Origin: Undaria pinnatifida
Lineage: Eukaryota > Sar > Phaeophyceae > Laminariales > Alariaceae
DNA: 64,000 nucleotides
Direction: 5' to 3'
Assembly: GCA_012845835.1 (NCBI GenBank)
Contig: JABAKD010000013.1
Span: 13,198,348-13,262,347 of the forward strand
A program made the translations under genes and the position numbers. Positions 13,449 to 20,199 of the stretch are shown here, in pieces. The notes under the pieces were generated by a model. It saw only the letters and a list, made by a program, of their open reading frames with translations. It made no database searches and was not told the DNA's origin. Within the stretch, counting starts at the first letter, position 1. Each line of letters opens with the position of its first letter.

Positions 13449-16400
13449 CGTCGTCGTCTCACATCAACTCTTGTTGAAAAATGCAATAGTCCGTGGTCAC
13501 ACAAAGGTGCTGGAGCCCTAGAAAGGTCTGAAAGAGCATAAATGAAACACAACATTCGGCCGGAAAATTCTACGCTTTCCCACCTACAAACACGCGAGAC
13601 GAAGAAGGCGCACACGTGAAATGAATCAATGTGCAAAGTGAGGTATAGAGCTCTTGAAGTGAGGAAAAGCCTCAGAAAGGACGTCAGGCGCTATGCATAC
13701 CTCTGCCGTCGCTTGCGTGGGTACAAAGAGCGTGGACCGTGACTACAGAAGGGGGGGGGTCACTTGTGGTGCCATTTTTTGCATTGACCCTAGGTCACCT
13801 CGCGCGAGTGGCCCCCCTGTTTCTTTGCGGCCTTGAGAGGTTTGGTGCTGCTTTCATTGTTCGACTTCGATCTGGGGTGGAAAGGTTAGCTACGCTGCGC
13901 CAAACAAATCGCCTGGGCTCTTCTGTCACCGAGGTGCAGAGTGACTCGTGCGAGTGGTGAAAACCCGCTGGTGAAATACGGGGTACCCCTCGTTCCGTAG
14001 CCTTGCTCAGAGGGGAGTCACTTTTGGTGGCTTGTTTTGCGGTCAATTGGAGGCACTCGCGCGAGTGACCCCCCCCCTGTTCCCCTGCGGTCTTAAGGTT
14101 TCGTGTTGTTTTGATTATGCTATGTGAATCCGCATCGGAGTGGTGAACTACGCTGCGCCGAAAAGCACCGCCCGCGTGAAGTGTATTTGTTCGTGCAGGT
14201 AGGGGGTCGCTCGTGCGAGTATGATAGTATGTGTGATATGATAACTCAAACCCAGTAGTGAAATTAGGGGTATATTGTAACATTATCATAACATCATCAC
14301 AACATAATCGTAACATCATCATAACACCATCGTACCATCATCACAACATCATCATAACATCATCACAACATCATCACAACATCATCACAACATAATCGTA
14401 ACATCGTCATAACATCATCACGACATCATCACAATATCATCATAGCATCATCACAACATCATCGTGACATCATCACAACATAATCGTAACATCATCATAA
14501 CATTACCGTAACATCATCATAACATCATCATAACATCATCACAACATCATCGTGACATCATCATCACATCATCATAACTTCATCACAACATAGTCATAAC
14601 ATCATACAAGGGCTCCGCATGGGCGCCGGCATTCGCCGGCGCCCATGCTTCGGGTAGGGCAGGGCAGCGCTTCGACAAGTTAAGGTGTAGCTGTCCGATT
14701 TGACATTCGTTGAAACTTAAAGTAATGCCAAGAGTTTAATACGAACATGAGATTATGAAGGGGATAATTTGACAGAAGAAAAACGTCATATACAACAAAG
14801 AAGGCAAGGATAGGCGAAACACACTGCTGTTGTTAAATGCGCCAAGTAAATGTTGGCGTATATCAAACAAAATACCGAAAAGCGTATTGAGAACCTGCTT
14901 CGCCTCTAGGCGAAGCAAAAGACGACTTGACATCAATGAAGAGACTGCACTGCTGTCCCCGTGGCAATAGAGGTTCGAAGTCGACAGGATGCAAATTAGG
15001 TTTGCATCAAGCGTCGACATGGGGCCATGTCAGCCGGCGAGGTTTTGAAAGAAGAGCTTTGTTTATTACCTGAAGGCTGTCGCATTGATTGGTTTGCGTG
15101 GTCACGGGCGAGGAGGAAAACGAAGAAGAGGAGAGCTATCTCTCGTTGCGGCGGCGTTGTCTAAGATAGATGCGGGGTGGCTTTGCTCGTACGGGAGGTT
15201 GGCGTAGCGCATATTCTCTGTTTTTACTCGGGAAGGCGGGATATGTGTATTTGCTGTCTTTGCTTCGCGAGCGCTTTCACGTTGTCGAAATCGGACGCGT
15301 CCCCCCAATAAATAATATTCGGAGTGTCTCTACCATAACGACTGCTGACAGTGCCGTGTGTTATTTCTACTTAGAGACTAAAATATTATTCACTGGTGGT
15401 AGTATTTTTTCGTTTCGGACTATGCGCATAGCGGAAAAGGTCGATGTTTAGTGTTTTTCATTTCCGACTTTAAATCCAACTTCAGAAAAAAAAATAGGCG
15501 CAGACACTCTAGTATCTTCTTTCAGGATGTACTACTACTGCACCAAAAATAAGTAATCCTGTCAATAGAAGAATGGACACAAAAAAATAAAAAAATCCCG
15601 GAAAAGGGGTGCTGTGTGTGATAGTAATAACATACCTTTTTCGTTTCGGACTATGCGCATAGCGGAAATGGTCGATGTTTAGTATTTTTCATTTCCGACT
15701 GAAAGTCCAACTTCAGAAAAAAAAGGCGCAGACACTCTAGTATCTTCTTTCAGGATGTACTACGACTGCACCAAAAATACGTAATCCTGTCAATAGAAGA
15801 ATGGACACATACAAATAAAAAATCCCGGAAAAGGATAGGGGTGCTGTGTGTGGTAGTAATAACATACCTTTGCAACATTTTTTTTTTCTTCATCGCATTT
15901 ATTTTCCTCGCACCACTTTCGCTCTCCCTCCCAGTAGTAACTCAGATCCGGGCTCACATAGCGGGCCCTCCTCCTCCCTCCCCACTTCTGCGCGTGCCTT
16001 CATTTTTATCGCGAGAAGAATTCAGCATTTTCTTCCCTCGTCGACTCGCGTCGAATTGTACGTACCCACGCTGCTAGGCGCTGTCAGCAGTTGGTCCCTT
16101 TTTATTTTTTTCTTGCATTTTTGCAAATATAGTCAAATCTCATCATGGTGGGAATCGAACTCAAGGACAAACAAACGTTAGCAGTATTCGAGCGTAAAAT
16201 CACTAGACCACCGGGGCGACCGGCTGACAATTGAATAAAACAAAACAGGATCTTTGCATAGAGATTACATTGCCCGAAATTGTATGATATTACGATGGTT
16301 GATGCCGCGTTACCCAGAGAGGTGTTGCCTGTGCAGTGGTGTCAAACAATCATATTTGTTGATGGAGCCTGTCTTGTGACCACGGACTTGATTTTTCGAG

Positions 16401-19400
16401 TTAATGTGAGAACAACAACGACAACAACAACGACAACAACAACAACAACAACACCGCTGCTCTAGAAGCTCGGAATTTGAAAACAGCGTATCAGGTATGT
16501 ATCGTTTACTATAATTACAGATTATTTACTTCTGTATCATCGATTGCTCGCGCACACGACATGTTGTCAAGAAGATACCTATTACTACTTCTACTATGGA
16601 TTGGCGCTCTGCCATCGATTAGTACGCCACGCGTTGACCCGTTCCCGGAAAAAGAACTGCCCAGGAATCCAAGATCCAAAATCGTCGCCGCGATTCTCGG
16701 ATGCGTTTTTTACCTCCCGTTCGCAGTACGCGTCCACGACCAGGTATAGGGGACGAATAAGAAAGGCGTTGGACAGCGCCCTTCGAACAAAGTGATTTGA
16801 CCGAGAAATCCTACAGCACTGCCCCCACTTAGCTACTTAATCACTTAATGACTCAGTAGCTCAGTGGGTAGTGCTACATACATGTTAAACTACCAAAATA
16901 ACCATTCATAATATCGTCAGCGCGCACGCTTGAAAAAGAAAAATATGAAGTCGGTGAGAATCGAACTCACGACACATAGCACTACCCACTGTCACGTGAC
17001 TCAGTAACTCATTGGGTTATGCTAAAAAATCAACCAAATATGTTTTCCAGTTCGATAATTAATTCTCACCGACTTCGCAAGAGGGATCTTCGGAGCTATC
17101 CCCTCTCCACGTACTACTACAGTAGTTAGTAGTACTCAGGGAACACTAACAACTATCATAACCATTCATAACGTCTCCAGCGCGCACGCTCCTGAATACC
17201 AAGTATGATCTGGGTGAGAATCGTACTCACTACACATCCTTCGTTGGTTTCCTAGGACTACACCCACTGAGCCGAAAGGAAACGACACACAGCAGTAGTA
17301 GTAGCTACGATAGGGCATGCGCTTGGAGGCGGCCATGAAAAAAGCATCGTCGGGAAGAAATTTAGATGCCAATTTGGAAATGACGCCAATTTGGAAATGT
17401 TGTCCCTTATTTACTTGTTCCAGCTCTACATATGCCAAGATCCAAGAGTAGCTCGGGCGTATACCGCCCAGAATACAAAAAAAAGACGCACTTCTCGCTT
17501 GTCTCGCTCAGCGTCTATCCGCGTTCACGTCGAGGTGCGGAACGGATACGGCAGGGCGAGGGGCGTTGGAGCCGCCCCCCGAAGACGGCGCTCGAACGAA
17601 GCTAATTGACCGAGAATTCCAGTTCCGAGAATCACATACTGGGGCCGAGACGAAAAAAAACTCCTGACCGAATCCCCCCCCAAAAGAACGATCATATATA
17701 TATTTATTATAAAGATAAAAATACACTCCAGCTGTGAGATGGAAGATCTTGTCGAAACTCATCTTTGCAAGCTGTGTGTGATACTCCGATCGCGCGTATT
17801 ACGGGTTGTGTGTCCTCATTGAGGATTTAGGTCGGCGACTCCCCTTGCAACTATAGTTTTTATTTATATGACATCATCATAACATCCCGTACCCTTGGTC
17901 TGTGGCCTACGAAGAGCGCGTTCGCACTCGTCTTTTGAGACATCCCTCTATAGTGCGGCAGGAGTCGCAATTTATGGGCCACGTTCTTTTCTCTGAGCTC
18001 AAGTGTGAACCATCGGTTATTTGCGTTCCATTAGTTTTTATTGGCCATGATTGGTTGTGGTTTCTGTGTACACCCCCGTCACACTATTTTGGCGCGCTCC
18101 CGCCGTTATCCAAGTGTCCTTTTCTTACCGGATCGTTCACGTTTTGTTAAGAGGCATACGCCTTAACTGATGACTTGGCGGTTTGCAGTCAATTGCTGAG
18201 ATGCGCCGAAACCACTGAGCTAGCTCGATGATCATGGTGTAGGGGTAGGGCTTGGGCTCGTGTGAGGGGTCAGCTCTAGCTGCTATGTAGGTCGATGGCT
18301 CTGGTACCTCTCTTTCATAAATCGCGATTTGGTTGCTGCTTCTGTTTGTCTAGGGGCGGTTTTCTTGACGGCGACAGAGAGTATTTGAAGTATTCCGTGT
18401 CTGGGGTGGAACCGCTGAGTGCTACTTGTAGCTCAATGGTTATGCTGTGTCTCTAGTAAAGCCAAAATCTGTTTGATCATTTCTTTTCGGGTAACTGTTT
18501 TCGTGGCGCTTAGAGCTAGGAGTCAAGCTTTTGATTGTTGGCCCAGTGGTTTTGGCGTATCTCTAACATAATCACAATTTGGTGTCCGCCTGGCTGATAA
18601 GCCTGGACCTCAAACCATGTTTCCCCCAAGTGTTTCAATCCCTCTAGTCGCAGCTGACAGTTAGCTTAGCTGAGTGGGTATGGCGTATGTCCGACGGAGC
18701 CGGGGAGAGAATGGTACGAGTCTCGGCAAGCAACCACAAACGAAAAAAAGTACTCGAACCAAGCGGGGGGAGGCATGTTCAAAGCAAGCACCCGAACAGC
18801 TTGGCAAAGCCGAGAGCAGTGCCGACCGCTCAATCTTTCGAACTCGCGGCGCATCTCAAACAATTAAAACCACTAACGACTCGTCGGTTTCGCGAGTGGC
18901 CGCACGTTCCGCTTATGCCCTGACCCCCTACCCTGCACTGGCATGCGTTGTACCGCGCTTATGCTTCATTTCCCCCTACGTCGCCGTGTTGTGTTTTGCT
19001 GTGCCGCGCTTATGCTTAATTTTCCCCTTCCTTGCCCTGGCACGTGTTTCTTGTACCGAGGTCAATTGCCATTGCCCCCTCTCTTGCCCCGCCATGGCTG
19101 TGTTGTACCGCGCGTATGCTTCATTTCCCTCTTTCTTGATCTACTATGTTTTCTTGTGCTCCGCTTATGCTTCACTTCTCCCTTCTTTGCCGCACAATGT
19201 CGAGTTGTACCGCGCGTATACTTCATCCCCTCTTGCCTCGCCCCGTCAATCCGTGCTGTACCATGGCTATGCTTTATTCCCCCCTGCCTTCCCCTGTCGG
19301 GTGTTGTTGGATCGCGTGCTGCATGCTTCAGCGTTGTGGTGTACGTCACCGGCGACGTGGGAGGCCCTACCCTGGTCACCACGCAGCGTCTGACGTCCAA

Positions 19401-20199
19401 GCGGCTAGCCGATAGGGGGTGGATCGTCCACCCACGGGTGAACCGCGTGTGCATGTTTGACGGAGGCGTGTTGCACGGAGTCATTCCGGGTCGTGGTGTA
19501 CCCCAGCCCGCACCCCTACCCCCGCTGGCGTTGACAGTACGAGGGGACGCCGCAACTCAAGCAGAGCACGGTGGCGGTAGCAGTGGTGGTGGTGGTGGTG
19601 GTGGTGGTCCAGACAAAGCCGACCTCGACCAGTCCGGAGTTTTCAACCCCGCAGCTGGCAAGAAGGCCGACAGGCGGGACGAAGCAACGCGCGGTGGTGC
19701 TGCTAGAGGCAGCGACGGATGCAGCGGCGGAGGAAGCGACGAACCAAGCCGAAAAAACTCCCCGGGGGAGAGGGAAGGCATGCGCGTCACGTGGATGGTT
19801 GCATTCTGGCGGGACATCCAATCCCGTCCGCCCGTACCACAACCCAAGCCCAAGACACCACGAGAAGCAAGTTCCCGACCACCATCAGGCGCCGGGGCCG
19901 CCCAACCTTTCCCGAAGATGCCCCACCCCAAGGATATCAAGAGACCAGCGTCGGCAGGAAGAGGTAACGAACCAACTTGGCCAGCGCTATTCCGCAAGAA
20001 GCCCGAAGATTGGGGTTGTTGTGTCCCGGCGGGGGGGGGGGAAGGTCCTGCTGACGGGATGATGACAACCCCGGTTACTCCTGTGCCGGTTCCGCGAGTT
20101 TGGGAGGATGTGGACGAGGCGGAGAATAGGCGCGTTGGGGGCGCGGTAACTAGGCTGAAGCGACTGCCAGAGTACGACCTGTGCTTCCAAGGCTTTTAA
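352..20199 (+). CDS. TPR / 2-oxoglutarate-Fe(II) oxygenase protein, 8 exons
   Basis: Model: 352-1836, 2031-2139, 2300-2415, 3605-3783, 4909-5200, 8932-9054, 12024-12187, 19332-20199. All introns are GT-AG, every phase matches, and the sum is 1112 codons including the stop. Residues 1-495 are low complexity with an NLS-like basic stretch (KRSKGHKKSAARKRKR, 13-28) and a poly-Lys run near 255-268. Residues about 525-625 are TPR-like. Residues about 700-985 form a double-stranded beta-helix oxygenase: FWSDHGY and YFSYIH in exon 6, HFD at 806-808 (iron ligands), LHGV with His871 (third ligand), and RVTWMVAFW with Arg974 (2OG carboxylate). Family knowledge: such enzymes hydroxylate proteins or small substrates using O2 and 2OG; this one is prolyl-4-hydroxylase-like by fold. 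Substrate unknown. A nuclear location is inferred only from the basic motifs. Splitting into separate TPR and oxygenase genes is possible but needs the exon 4 donor ignored. Confidence 0.85.
1837..2030 (+). other. Intron 1 with half of a B element
   Basis: GT-AG intron of 194 bp. Positions about 1912-1967 match the right half of the B mini-element (ACTAATTCCAA through AAAGGGGTTAA), so an old B insertion or fragment lies just inside the donor. The polypyrimidine tract before the acceptor is strong. Confidence 0.7.
2031..2139 (+). CDS. Gene 1 exon 2
   Basis: Encodes VTMSQFETLVRNEAKGFTAR and the following helix LRAASMLRVAVEEEQAG; enters in phase 0 and leaves one base over. Predicted amphipathic helix, compatible with the first helix of a TPR-like repeat. 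Donor is CAG|gtgagg. Confidence 0.85.
2300..2415 (+). CDS. Gene 1 exon 3: TPR motif
   Basis: Encodes GNIEGAEAGCAACLTAWPSF continuing PRGHLKMAQILRARGVSEQ. The pattern A-W-P-x-F-x-R-G-x-L-x-x-A-x-x-L-x-x-x-G matches the TPR helix A/helix B core, where the usual form is P-x-F-x-K-G-Y-x-R-x-A. Phase 1 in, phase 0 out. Confidence 0.85.
2416..3604 (+). other. Intron 3, carrying a decayed copy of exon 3
   Basis: GT-AG intron of 1,189 bp. Its first third repeats exon 3 and its 3' flank (see 2575-2745). The remainder, about 2750-3600, shows no recognisable gene or repeat. Confidence 0.75.
2575..2745 (+). pseudogene. Tandem duplicate of TPR exon 3, with stop
   Basis: Aligns with 2328-2500. It reads TAWHGFRRGYLERAQIPRAR, then GIS, a stop and Q, where the live exon has TAWPSFPRGHLKMAQILRAR, then GVSEQ; both end at CAG|gt. 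Similarity continues into the downstream intron (cagatgcga, then tttacataggcg). The frame is otherwise kept, and the stop is a single change in the penultimate codon. It looks like an exon duplication that has been lost or is skipped. Confidence 0.75.
3605..3783 (+). CDS. Gene 1 exon 4: second TPR-like helix pair
   Basis: Encodes RAIRDVEFHLRLALGSASKA and, after a short loop, ARAAAERLALLLCQEGRNKE then AAKILKRQGF. The last helices match the TPR pattern A-x-x-L-A-x-L-L-x-x-x-G-x-x-x-E-A-x-x-I-L. An in-frame TGA at 3785-3787 follows at once, but the exon end is also a good donor (TTCAG|gtgaac). Splicing to exon 5 rebuilds an Arg codon and keeps the frame, so I treat the stop as intronic. Confidence 0.8.
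4290..4625 (+). mobile_element. L1 copy: 3' end of a LINE-like element
   Basis: Shares sequence with 60480-61310 (other strand) and 56230-56347. Despite frame breaks it reads SSEKTIAILGDRW followed by a basic stretch, matching the C-terminal tail of the 60-kb copy, and then the shared 3' end (GGAATGGTGCTCCGTCTCG, CAAGCAACAAATGAGTACG). Decayed and non-coding. Confidence 0.65.
4605..4740. repeat. C-rich (ACCCC)n tract
   Basis: Degenerate ACCCC/CACCC repeat directly after the LINE tail, ending in a clean run of CCCCA units at about 4682-4733. Similar C-rich runs follow the LINE tails elsewhere, so it may descend from the element's 3' tail. Confidence 0.7.
4909..5200 (+). CDS. Gene 1 exon 5: start of the oxygenase region
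   Basis: Its first base completes an Arg codon with exon 4, then it encodes YRLSTDVLCYPLPQTG. A Gly/Arg-rich stretch follows, ending in EFVSALDGALPLVMLEHLQ, a segment typical of the N-terminal helix of 2OG oxygenase domains (LDGALP...LEHLQ). Phase 0 out at CAG|gtgggc. The Gly-rich middle is low complexity and was probably expanded. Confidence 0.8.
5557..6130 (+). mobile_element. Family A MITEs: A2 nested in A1
   Basis: A2 (5747-6029) is bounded by terminal inverted repeats, ACGCGTGCTGCGATAGAGGT at the left and CCTCTATCGTAGCACGCGT at the right. Sequence matching the left half of A lies before it (5557-5746), and a degenerate right end (GGTGCACATACCTACTATGGC) lies after it near 6100, so A2 seems to sit inside an older copy, A1. 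Internal landmarks shared by all A copies: TGAATGACGGGGCTCC, CCTAGGCCATGGGAT and GAGGTCTTGAGCTCC. No open frame, hence non-autonomous. Confidence 0.8.
6310..6545 (+). repeat. Family C repeat, copy 1
   Basis: Shares with 11270-11470 and 11560-11760 the order: TTCCGAGCTCCTAACGTGAG, ATCATCACCCGA, CGTTCGCACAACCCG, TATGCGCTAGTCCC, and an ending near CTAACCGATGGTC. Non-coding; termini not resolved. Confidence 0.65.
6690..7560. other. Intronic stretch without assigned feature
   Basis: No exon with matching phase, no recognised repeat and no RNA gene seen. Open frames here are short and lack coding character. Confidence 0.5.
7560..7700. repeat. GGGTC-type repeat, copy 1
   Basis: Runs of CCCGA units alternate with the phrase CCCGCGAGATTTAGAAAT. 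The same unit recurs at about 12475-12660, 48735-48930 and 49835-49910. It is a degenerate satellite-like repeat present in both gene 1 and gene 2 introns. Confidence 0.65.
7700..8150 (+). mobile_element. Family A copy split by a B dimer
   Basis: Left part (CTCTTTTTGGCTAAAG ... GGGACTCC) and right part (CCCAAAAATGGTCGG ... GCTATGGGATTGGTCATCGG ... GGGTGCACCTCTTATGTACC) match family A. They are separated exactly at the TTAA that uninterrupted copies have at 9686 and 21301. The terminal repeats are eroded. Confidence 0.75.
7762..7936 (+). mobile_element. Two B mini-elements sharing one TTAA
   Basis: B1 is 7762-7850 and B2 is 7847-7936. Each runs TTAACCCCTTTGGAGCCC ... TTGTAAAGGGGTTAA (B2 ends in CGCGTTAA), so CCCCTTT and AAAGGGG are inverted termini next to TTAA. 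The middle TTAA is common to both. TTAA target use and CCC-starting termini are known traits of piggyBac-type transposons; at 85 bp B is purely non-autonomous. Confidence 0.8.
8932..9054 (+). CDS. Gene 1 exon 6
   Basis: 41 codons, phase 0 at both ends: EAFGSRSRFWSDHGYNSETG, then TPGYFSYIHSLEGPHKTSIEQ. The FWxxHxY...YFSYxH pattern is typical of this oxygenase branch just before the catalytic core. Acceptor is TCTGCAG|GAAG and donor CAG|gtatgc. An expanded CTG repeat starts only a few bases into the following intron. Confidence 0.9.
9060..9180. repeat. CTG/GCT microsatellite
   Basis: Imperfect trinucleotide run of about 120 bp (CTG, GCC, GTT variants) immediately downstream of the exon 6 donor. 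A shorter CTG run occurs at about 9340-9385. Open frames through it give poly-Cys or poly-Ala and are not genes. Confidence 0.9.
9615..9886 (+). mobile_element. Family A MITE, intact copy with empty-site proof
   Basis: Bounded by ACGCGTGCTACGATAGAGGT and CTCTATCGTAGCACGC. The flanking unit (GAGGCAGACACAAGG ... GCGCAATGTGTACA) recurs uninterrupted at 10212-10290, with ACACAAGGCTCACC at the junction. Removing 9615-9886 plus a few bases restores that sequence, so the element moved into an existing repeat. A target duplication of about 4 bp (GGTT on both sides) is possible. Confidence 0.85.
10023..10210 (-). mobile_element. S retroposon copy with (AAC)n tail
   Basis: On the minus strand it reads GACCACGGACTTGATTATGC, then GAGTTAATGTGAGAACGACAAC and a short (AAC)n. 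The same core occurs at 13366-13638, 16365-16452 and 63246-63342. The upstream (5') end is not clear in this copy. Confidence 0.65.
10357..10715 (-). mobile_element. Family A copy in reverse, with B inside
   Basis: Right terminus CCTCTATCGTAGCAC (10701-10715) and a degenerate left terminus ATGCTACGTTTGAGGTGCAC. The interior, read on the minus strand, has the landmarks CCTAAGCTATGGG and GTCATCGGATTG. A B element lies at 10556-10645 in the same region of A that is hit at 7762. Confidence 0.75.
10556..10645 (-). mobile_element. B mini-element (degenerate termini)
   Basis: Minus strand reads CCCCTTTACAGCCCCGAAAC ... TTTCCAGTTGTAATAGCG. The flanking tetranucleotides are TTGA at one end and a diverged TTAT/TATAA at the other, as expected for an old TTAA insertion. 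Confidence 0.7.
10889..11161 (+). mobile_element. Family A MITE
   Basis: Termini TTTCTACGATAGAGGTG and CACCGTAGCACGTGTC. Internal TGAATGACGGAGCTCC and CCTAGGCCATGGGTT present. No coding capacity. Confidence 0.75.
11270..11760 (+). repeat. Family C repeats, copies 2 and 3
   Basis: Two diverged units, about 11270-11470 and 11560-11760, both similar to 6310-6545 (GCGCAACCCGACCAAG and GCGCAACCCGCCCAAC; CTAACCGGTAGTTC and CTAACCGGTGGTCG). A fragment of A's left end (AAGGTATACCTTTTTTTGGC) lies between them at about 11473-11500. Confidence 0.65.
12024..12187 (+). CDS. Gene 1 exon 7: HxD iron-binding exon
   Basis: Encodes VIGRVRALAEQSFPAVKEAK, then FVEWWAHRRPHSSGHQMHFD and SDNEGRGGVRNPIV. HFD (His806, Asp808) is the first pair of iron ligands. 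The exon enters in phase 0 and leaves two bases (AG) that join the first base of exon 8 to make Ser. Acceptor TTGTGCAG|GTG, donor TCAG|gtacgc. Confidence 0.92.
12475..12660. repeat. GGGTC-type repeat, copy 2
   Basis: A clean GGGTCGGGTCGAGTC run (12480-12550) followed by the CCCGTGAGATTTGA and CCTCCTGACACG phrases also seen at 7600-7700. Confidence 0.75.
12975..13253 (-). mobile_element. Family A copy, reverse orientation
   Basis: Right end TACCTCTATATCGTAACGCGCGTC, read on the minus strand as the A left terminus. Internal CCTAGGCCATGGACTTGG on the minus strand. Left end degenerate (GGTGCATACTTG). Confidence 0.65.
13262..13700 (+). mobile_element. Family A copy interrupted by S retroposon
   Basis: The left part (GCATAGGCCGTGGGATGTC ... 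CAAAAATCAGTGGTTGG) and right part (ATAGAGCTCTTGAAGTGAGG ... GCATACCTCTGCCGTCGC) are family A. They are split at 13366-13638 by an S copy. Confidence 0.65.
13366..13638 (-). mobile_element. S retroposon, full copy with 9-bp target duplication
   Basis: Flanked by GTGAGGTAT at 13357-13365 and 13639-13647. On the minus strand it starts TTTGCACATTGATTC, contains GTGACCACGGAC and GAGTTGATGTGAGAC, and ends in a long (AAC)n run. A homopolymeric 3' tail plus a target duplication is the signature of target-primed retroposition. No B box that I would trust and no ORF, so it is either a SINE or a short LINE 3' end. Confidence 0.75.
13740..14280 (+). repeat. Family F tandem pair
   Basis: Two units, about 13750-13985 and 14010-14280, each containing CCTCGCGCGAGTGGCC or the palindrome CACTCGCGCGAGTG, a middle TACGCTGCGCC, and an ending near AAATACGGGGTA. 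A third unit is at 23250-23480 and a reverse part at 22205-22335. Confidence 0.65.
14275..14606. repeat. (ATCATCACA)n satellite
   Basis: About 330 bp of ACATCATCATA/ACATCATCACA units. The edge against F resembles that at 23460-23500, where F again runs into AACATCATCATAGC, so this tract may be an expanded F tail. Confidence 0.85.
14607..14745 (+). repeat. Hairpin repeat, unoccupied copy
   Basis: Begins GGGCTCCGCAT and contains a perfect 14-bp inverted repeat, GCATGGGCGCCGGC / GCCGGCGCCCATGC, around a 4-base loop at 14617-14648. It ends near AGTAATGCCAAGAGTTTAAT. A second, diverged copy at 63195-63465 is interrupted by an S element. Confidence 0.7.
15411..15871 (+). repeat. 231-bp tandem duplication
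   Basis: Units 15411-15638 and 15642-15871 both run CGTTTCGGACTATGCGCATA ... GTGCTGTGTGTG(A/G)TAGTAATAACATACC with few differences. Non-coding. The second unit abuts a SINE at about 15875. Confidence 0.85.
15875..16228 (-). mobile_element. tRNA-derived SINE, copy T1
   Basis: Minus strand begins GCCGGTCGCCCCGGTGGTC. It has an A-box (TGGTCTAGTG) and a B-box (GAGTTCGATTCCC) spaced as in tRNA genes, then a non-tRNA body that includes a GACAGCGCCTAGCAGCG stretch and AATTCGACGCGAGTCG. Related copies at 23908-24230 and 25060-25378. Not a tRNA gene: the acceptor arm does not close. Confidence 0.75.
16365..16452 (+). mobile_element. S retroposon copy
   Basis: GGAGCCTGTCTTGTGACCAC, GACTTGATTTTTCGAG, TTAATGTGAGAACAACAACG, ending in (AAC)n with CGAC variants. 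Orientation opposite to the other S copies. Confidence 0.7.
16830..17290 (-). mobile_element. Second tRNA-like SINE type, two copies
   Basis: At 16900-17030 and 17157-17290 the shared phrases are AACCATTCATAA, CAGCGCGCACGCT and GGTGAGAATCG(A/T)ACTCAC; the last is a T-arm/B-box on the minus strand. A plus-strand A-box-like TAGCTCAGTGGGTAG occurs at 16852. Decayed. Confidence 0.55.
17640..17860 (+). repeat. Family E fragment
   Basis: ATACACTCCAGCTGTGAGAT, GTCGAAACTCATCTTTGCAA, then TCCGATCGCGCGTATTACGG and GGTCGGCGACTCCCCTTG. The same order occurs at 29145-29410 and, reversed, at 27885-28145. Confidence 0.75.
18200..18720 (+). repeat. tRNA-like A-box repeats in tandem
   Basis: Three or four loosely spaced units around GTAGCTCAATGGTTATGCTG, AGTGGTTTTGGCGTATCTCT and a last unit at about 18662-18725 that also has a B-box-like GGTACGAGTCTC. 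It resembles decayed SINE heads in tandem. Confidence 0.4.
18935..19320 (+). repeat. Minisatellite abutting the exon 8 acceptor
   Basis: About seven units of 50-60 bp centred on TGTACCGCGCTTATGCTTCA, followed by a CCCCTT-rich stretch. It ends within about 15 bp of the exon 8 acceptor and may supply its pyrimidine tract. A long open frame crosses it but is not coding. Confidence 0.8.
19332..20199 (+). CDS. Gene 1 exon 8: oxygenase C-terminal half
   Basis: Encodes VVVYVTGDVGGPTLVTTQRL, then GWIVHPRVNRVCMFDGGVLH and, after an insert, RVTWMVAFWRDI. His871 is the third iron ligand; Arg974 is the expected 2OG anchor. About 100 residues rich in Gly, Ser, Arg and Lys separate them, where the family normally has around ten. 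The exon ends in a Pro-rich tail and KRLPEYDLCFQGF plus stop, which is itself the first unit of the downstream minisatellite. Confidence 0.88.

Larger units (their letters stand above)
12188..19331 (+). other. Intron 7 (7.1 kb)
   Basis: GT-AG intron of 7,144 bp containing GGGTC repeats, A copies, S copies, an F tandem pair, an (ATCATCACA)n satellite, a 231-bp duplication, tRNA-derived SINEs, an E fragment and a minisatellite that runs right up to the acceptor. No other gene is supported inside it. Confidence 0.8.

Noticed and set aside
13294-13541. Poly-Val and poly-Cys frames
   Set aside because: Translation of the GTT tail of an S retroposon.
14275-14606. CRISPR-like regular repeat
   Set aside because: Direct short tandem units without spacers, in an intron of a eukaryotic gene.
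16140-16228. tRNA gene on the minus strand
   Set aside because: A and B boxes are present but the acceptor stem does not pair, and related copies at 23908 and 25300 carry the same non-tRNA body; it is a SINE.
18674-19393. 239-codon frame
   Set aside because: Runs through a SINE-like head and the minisatellite; the real coding use of the end is in another frame (exon 8).
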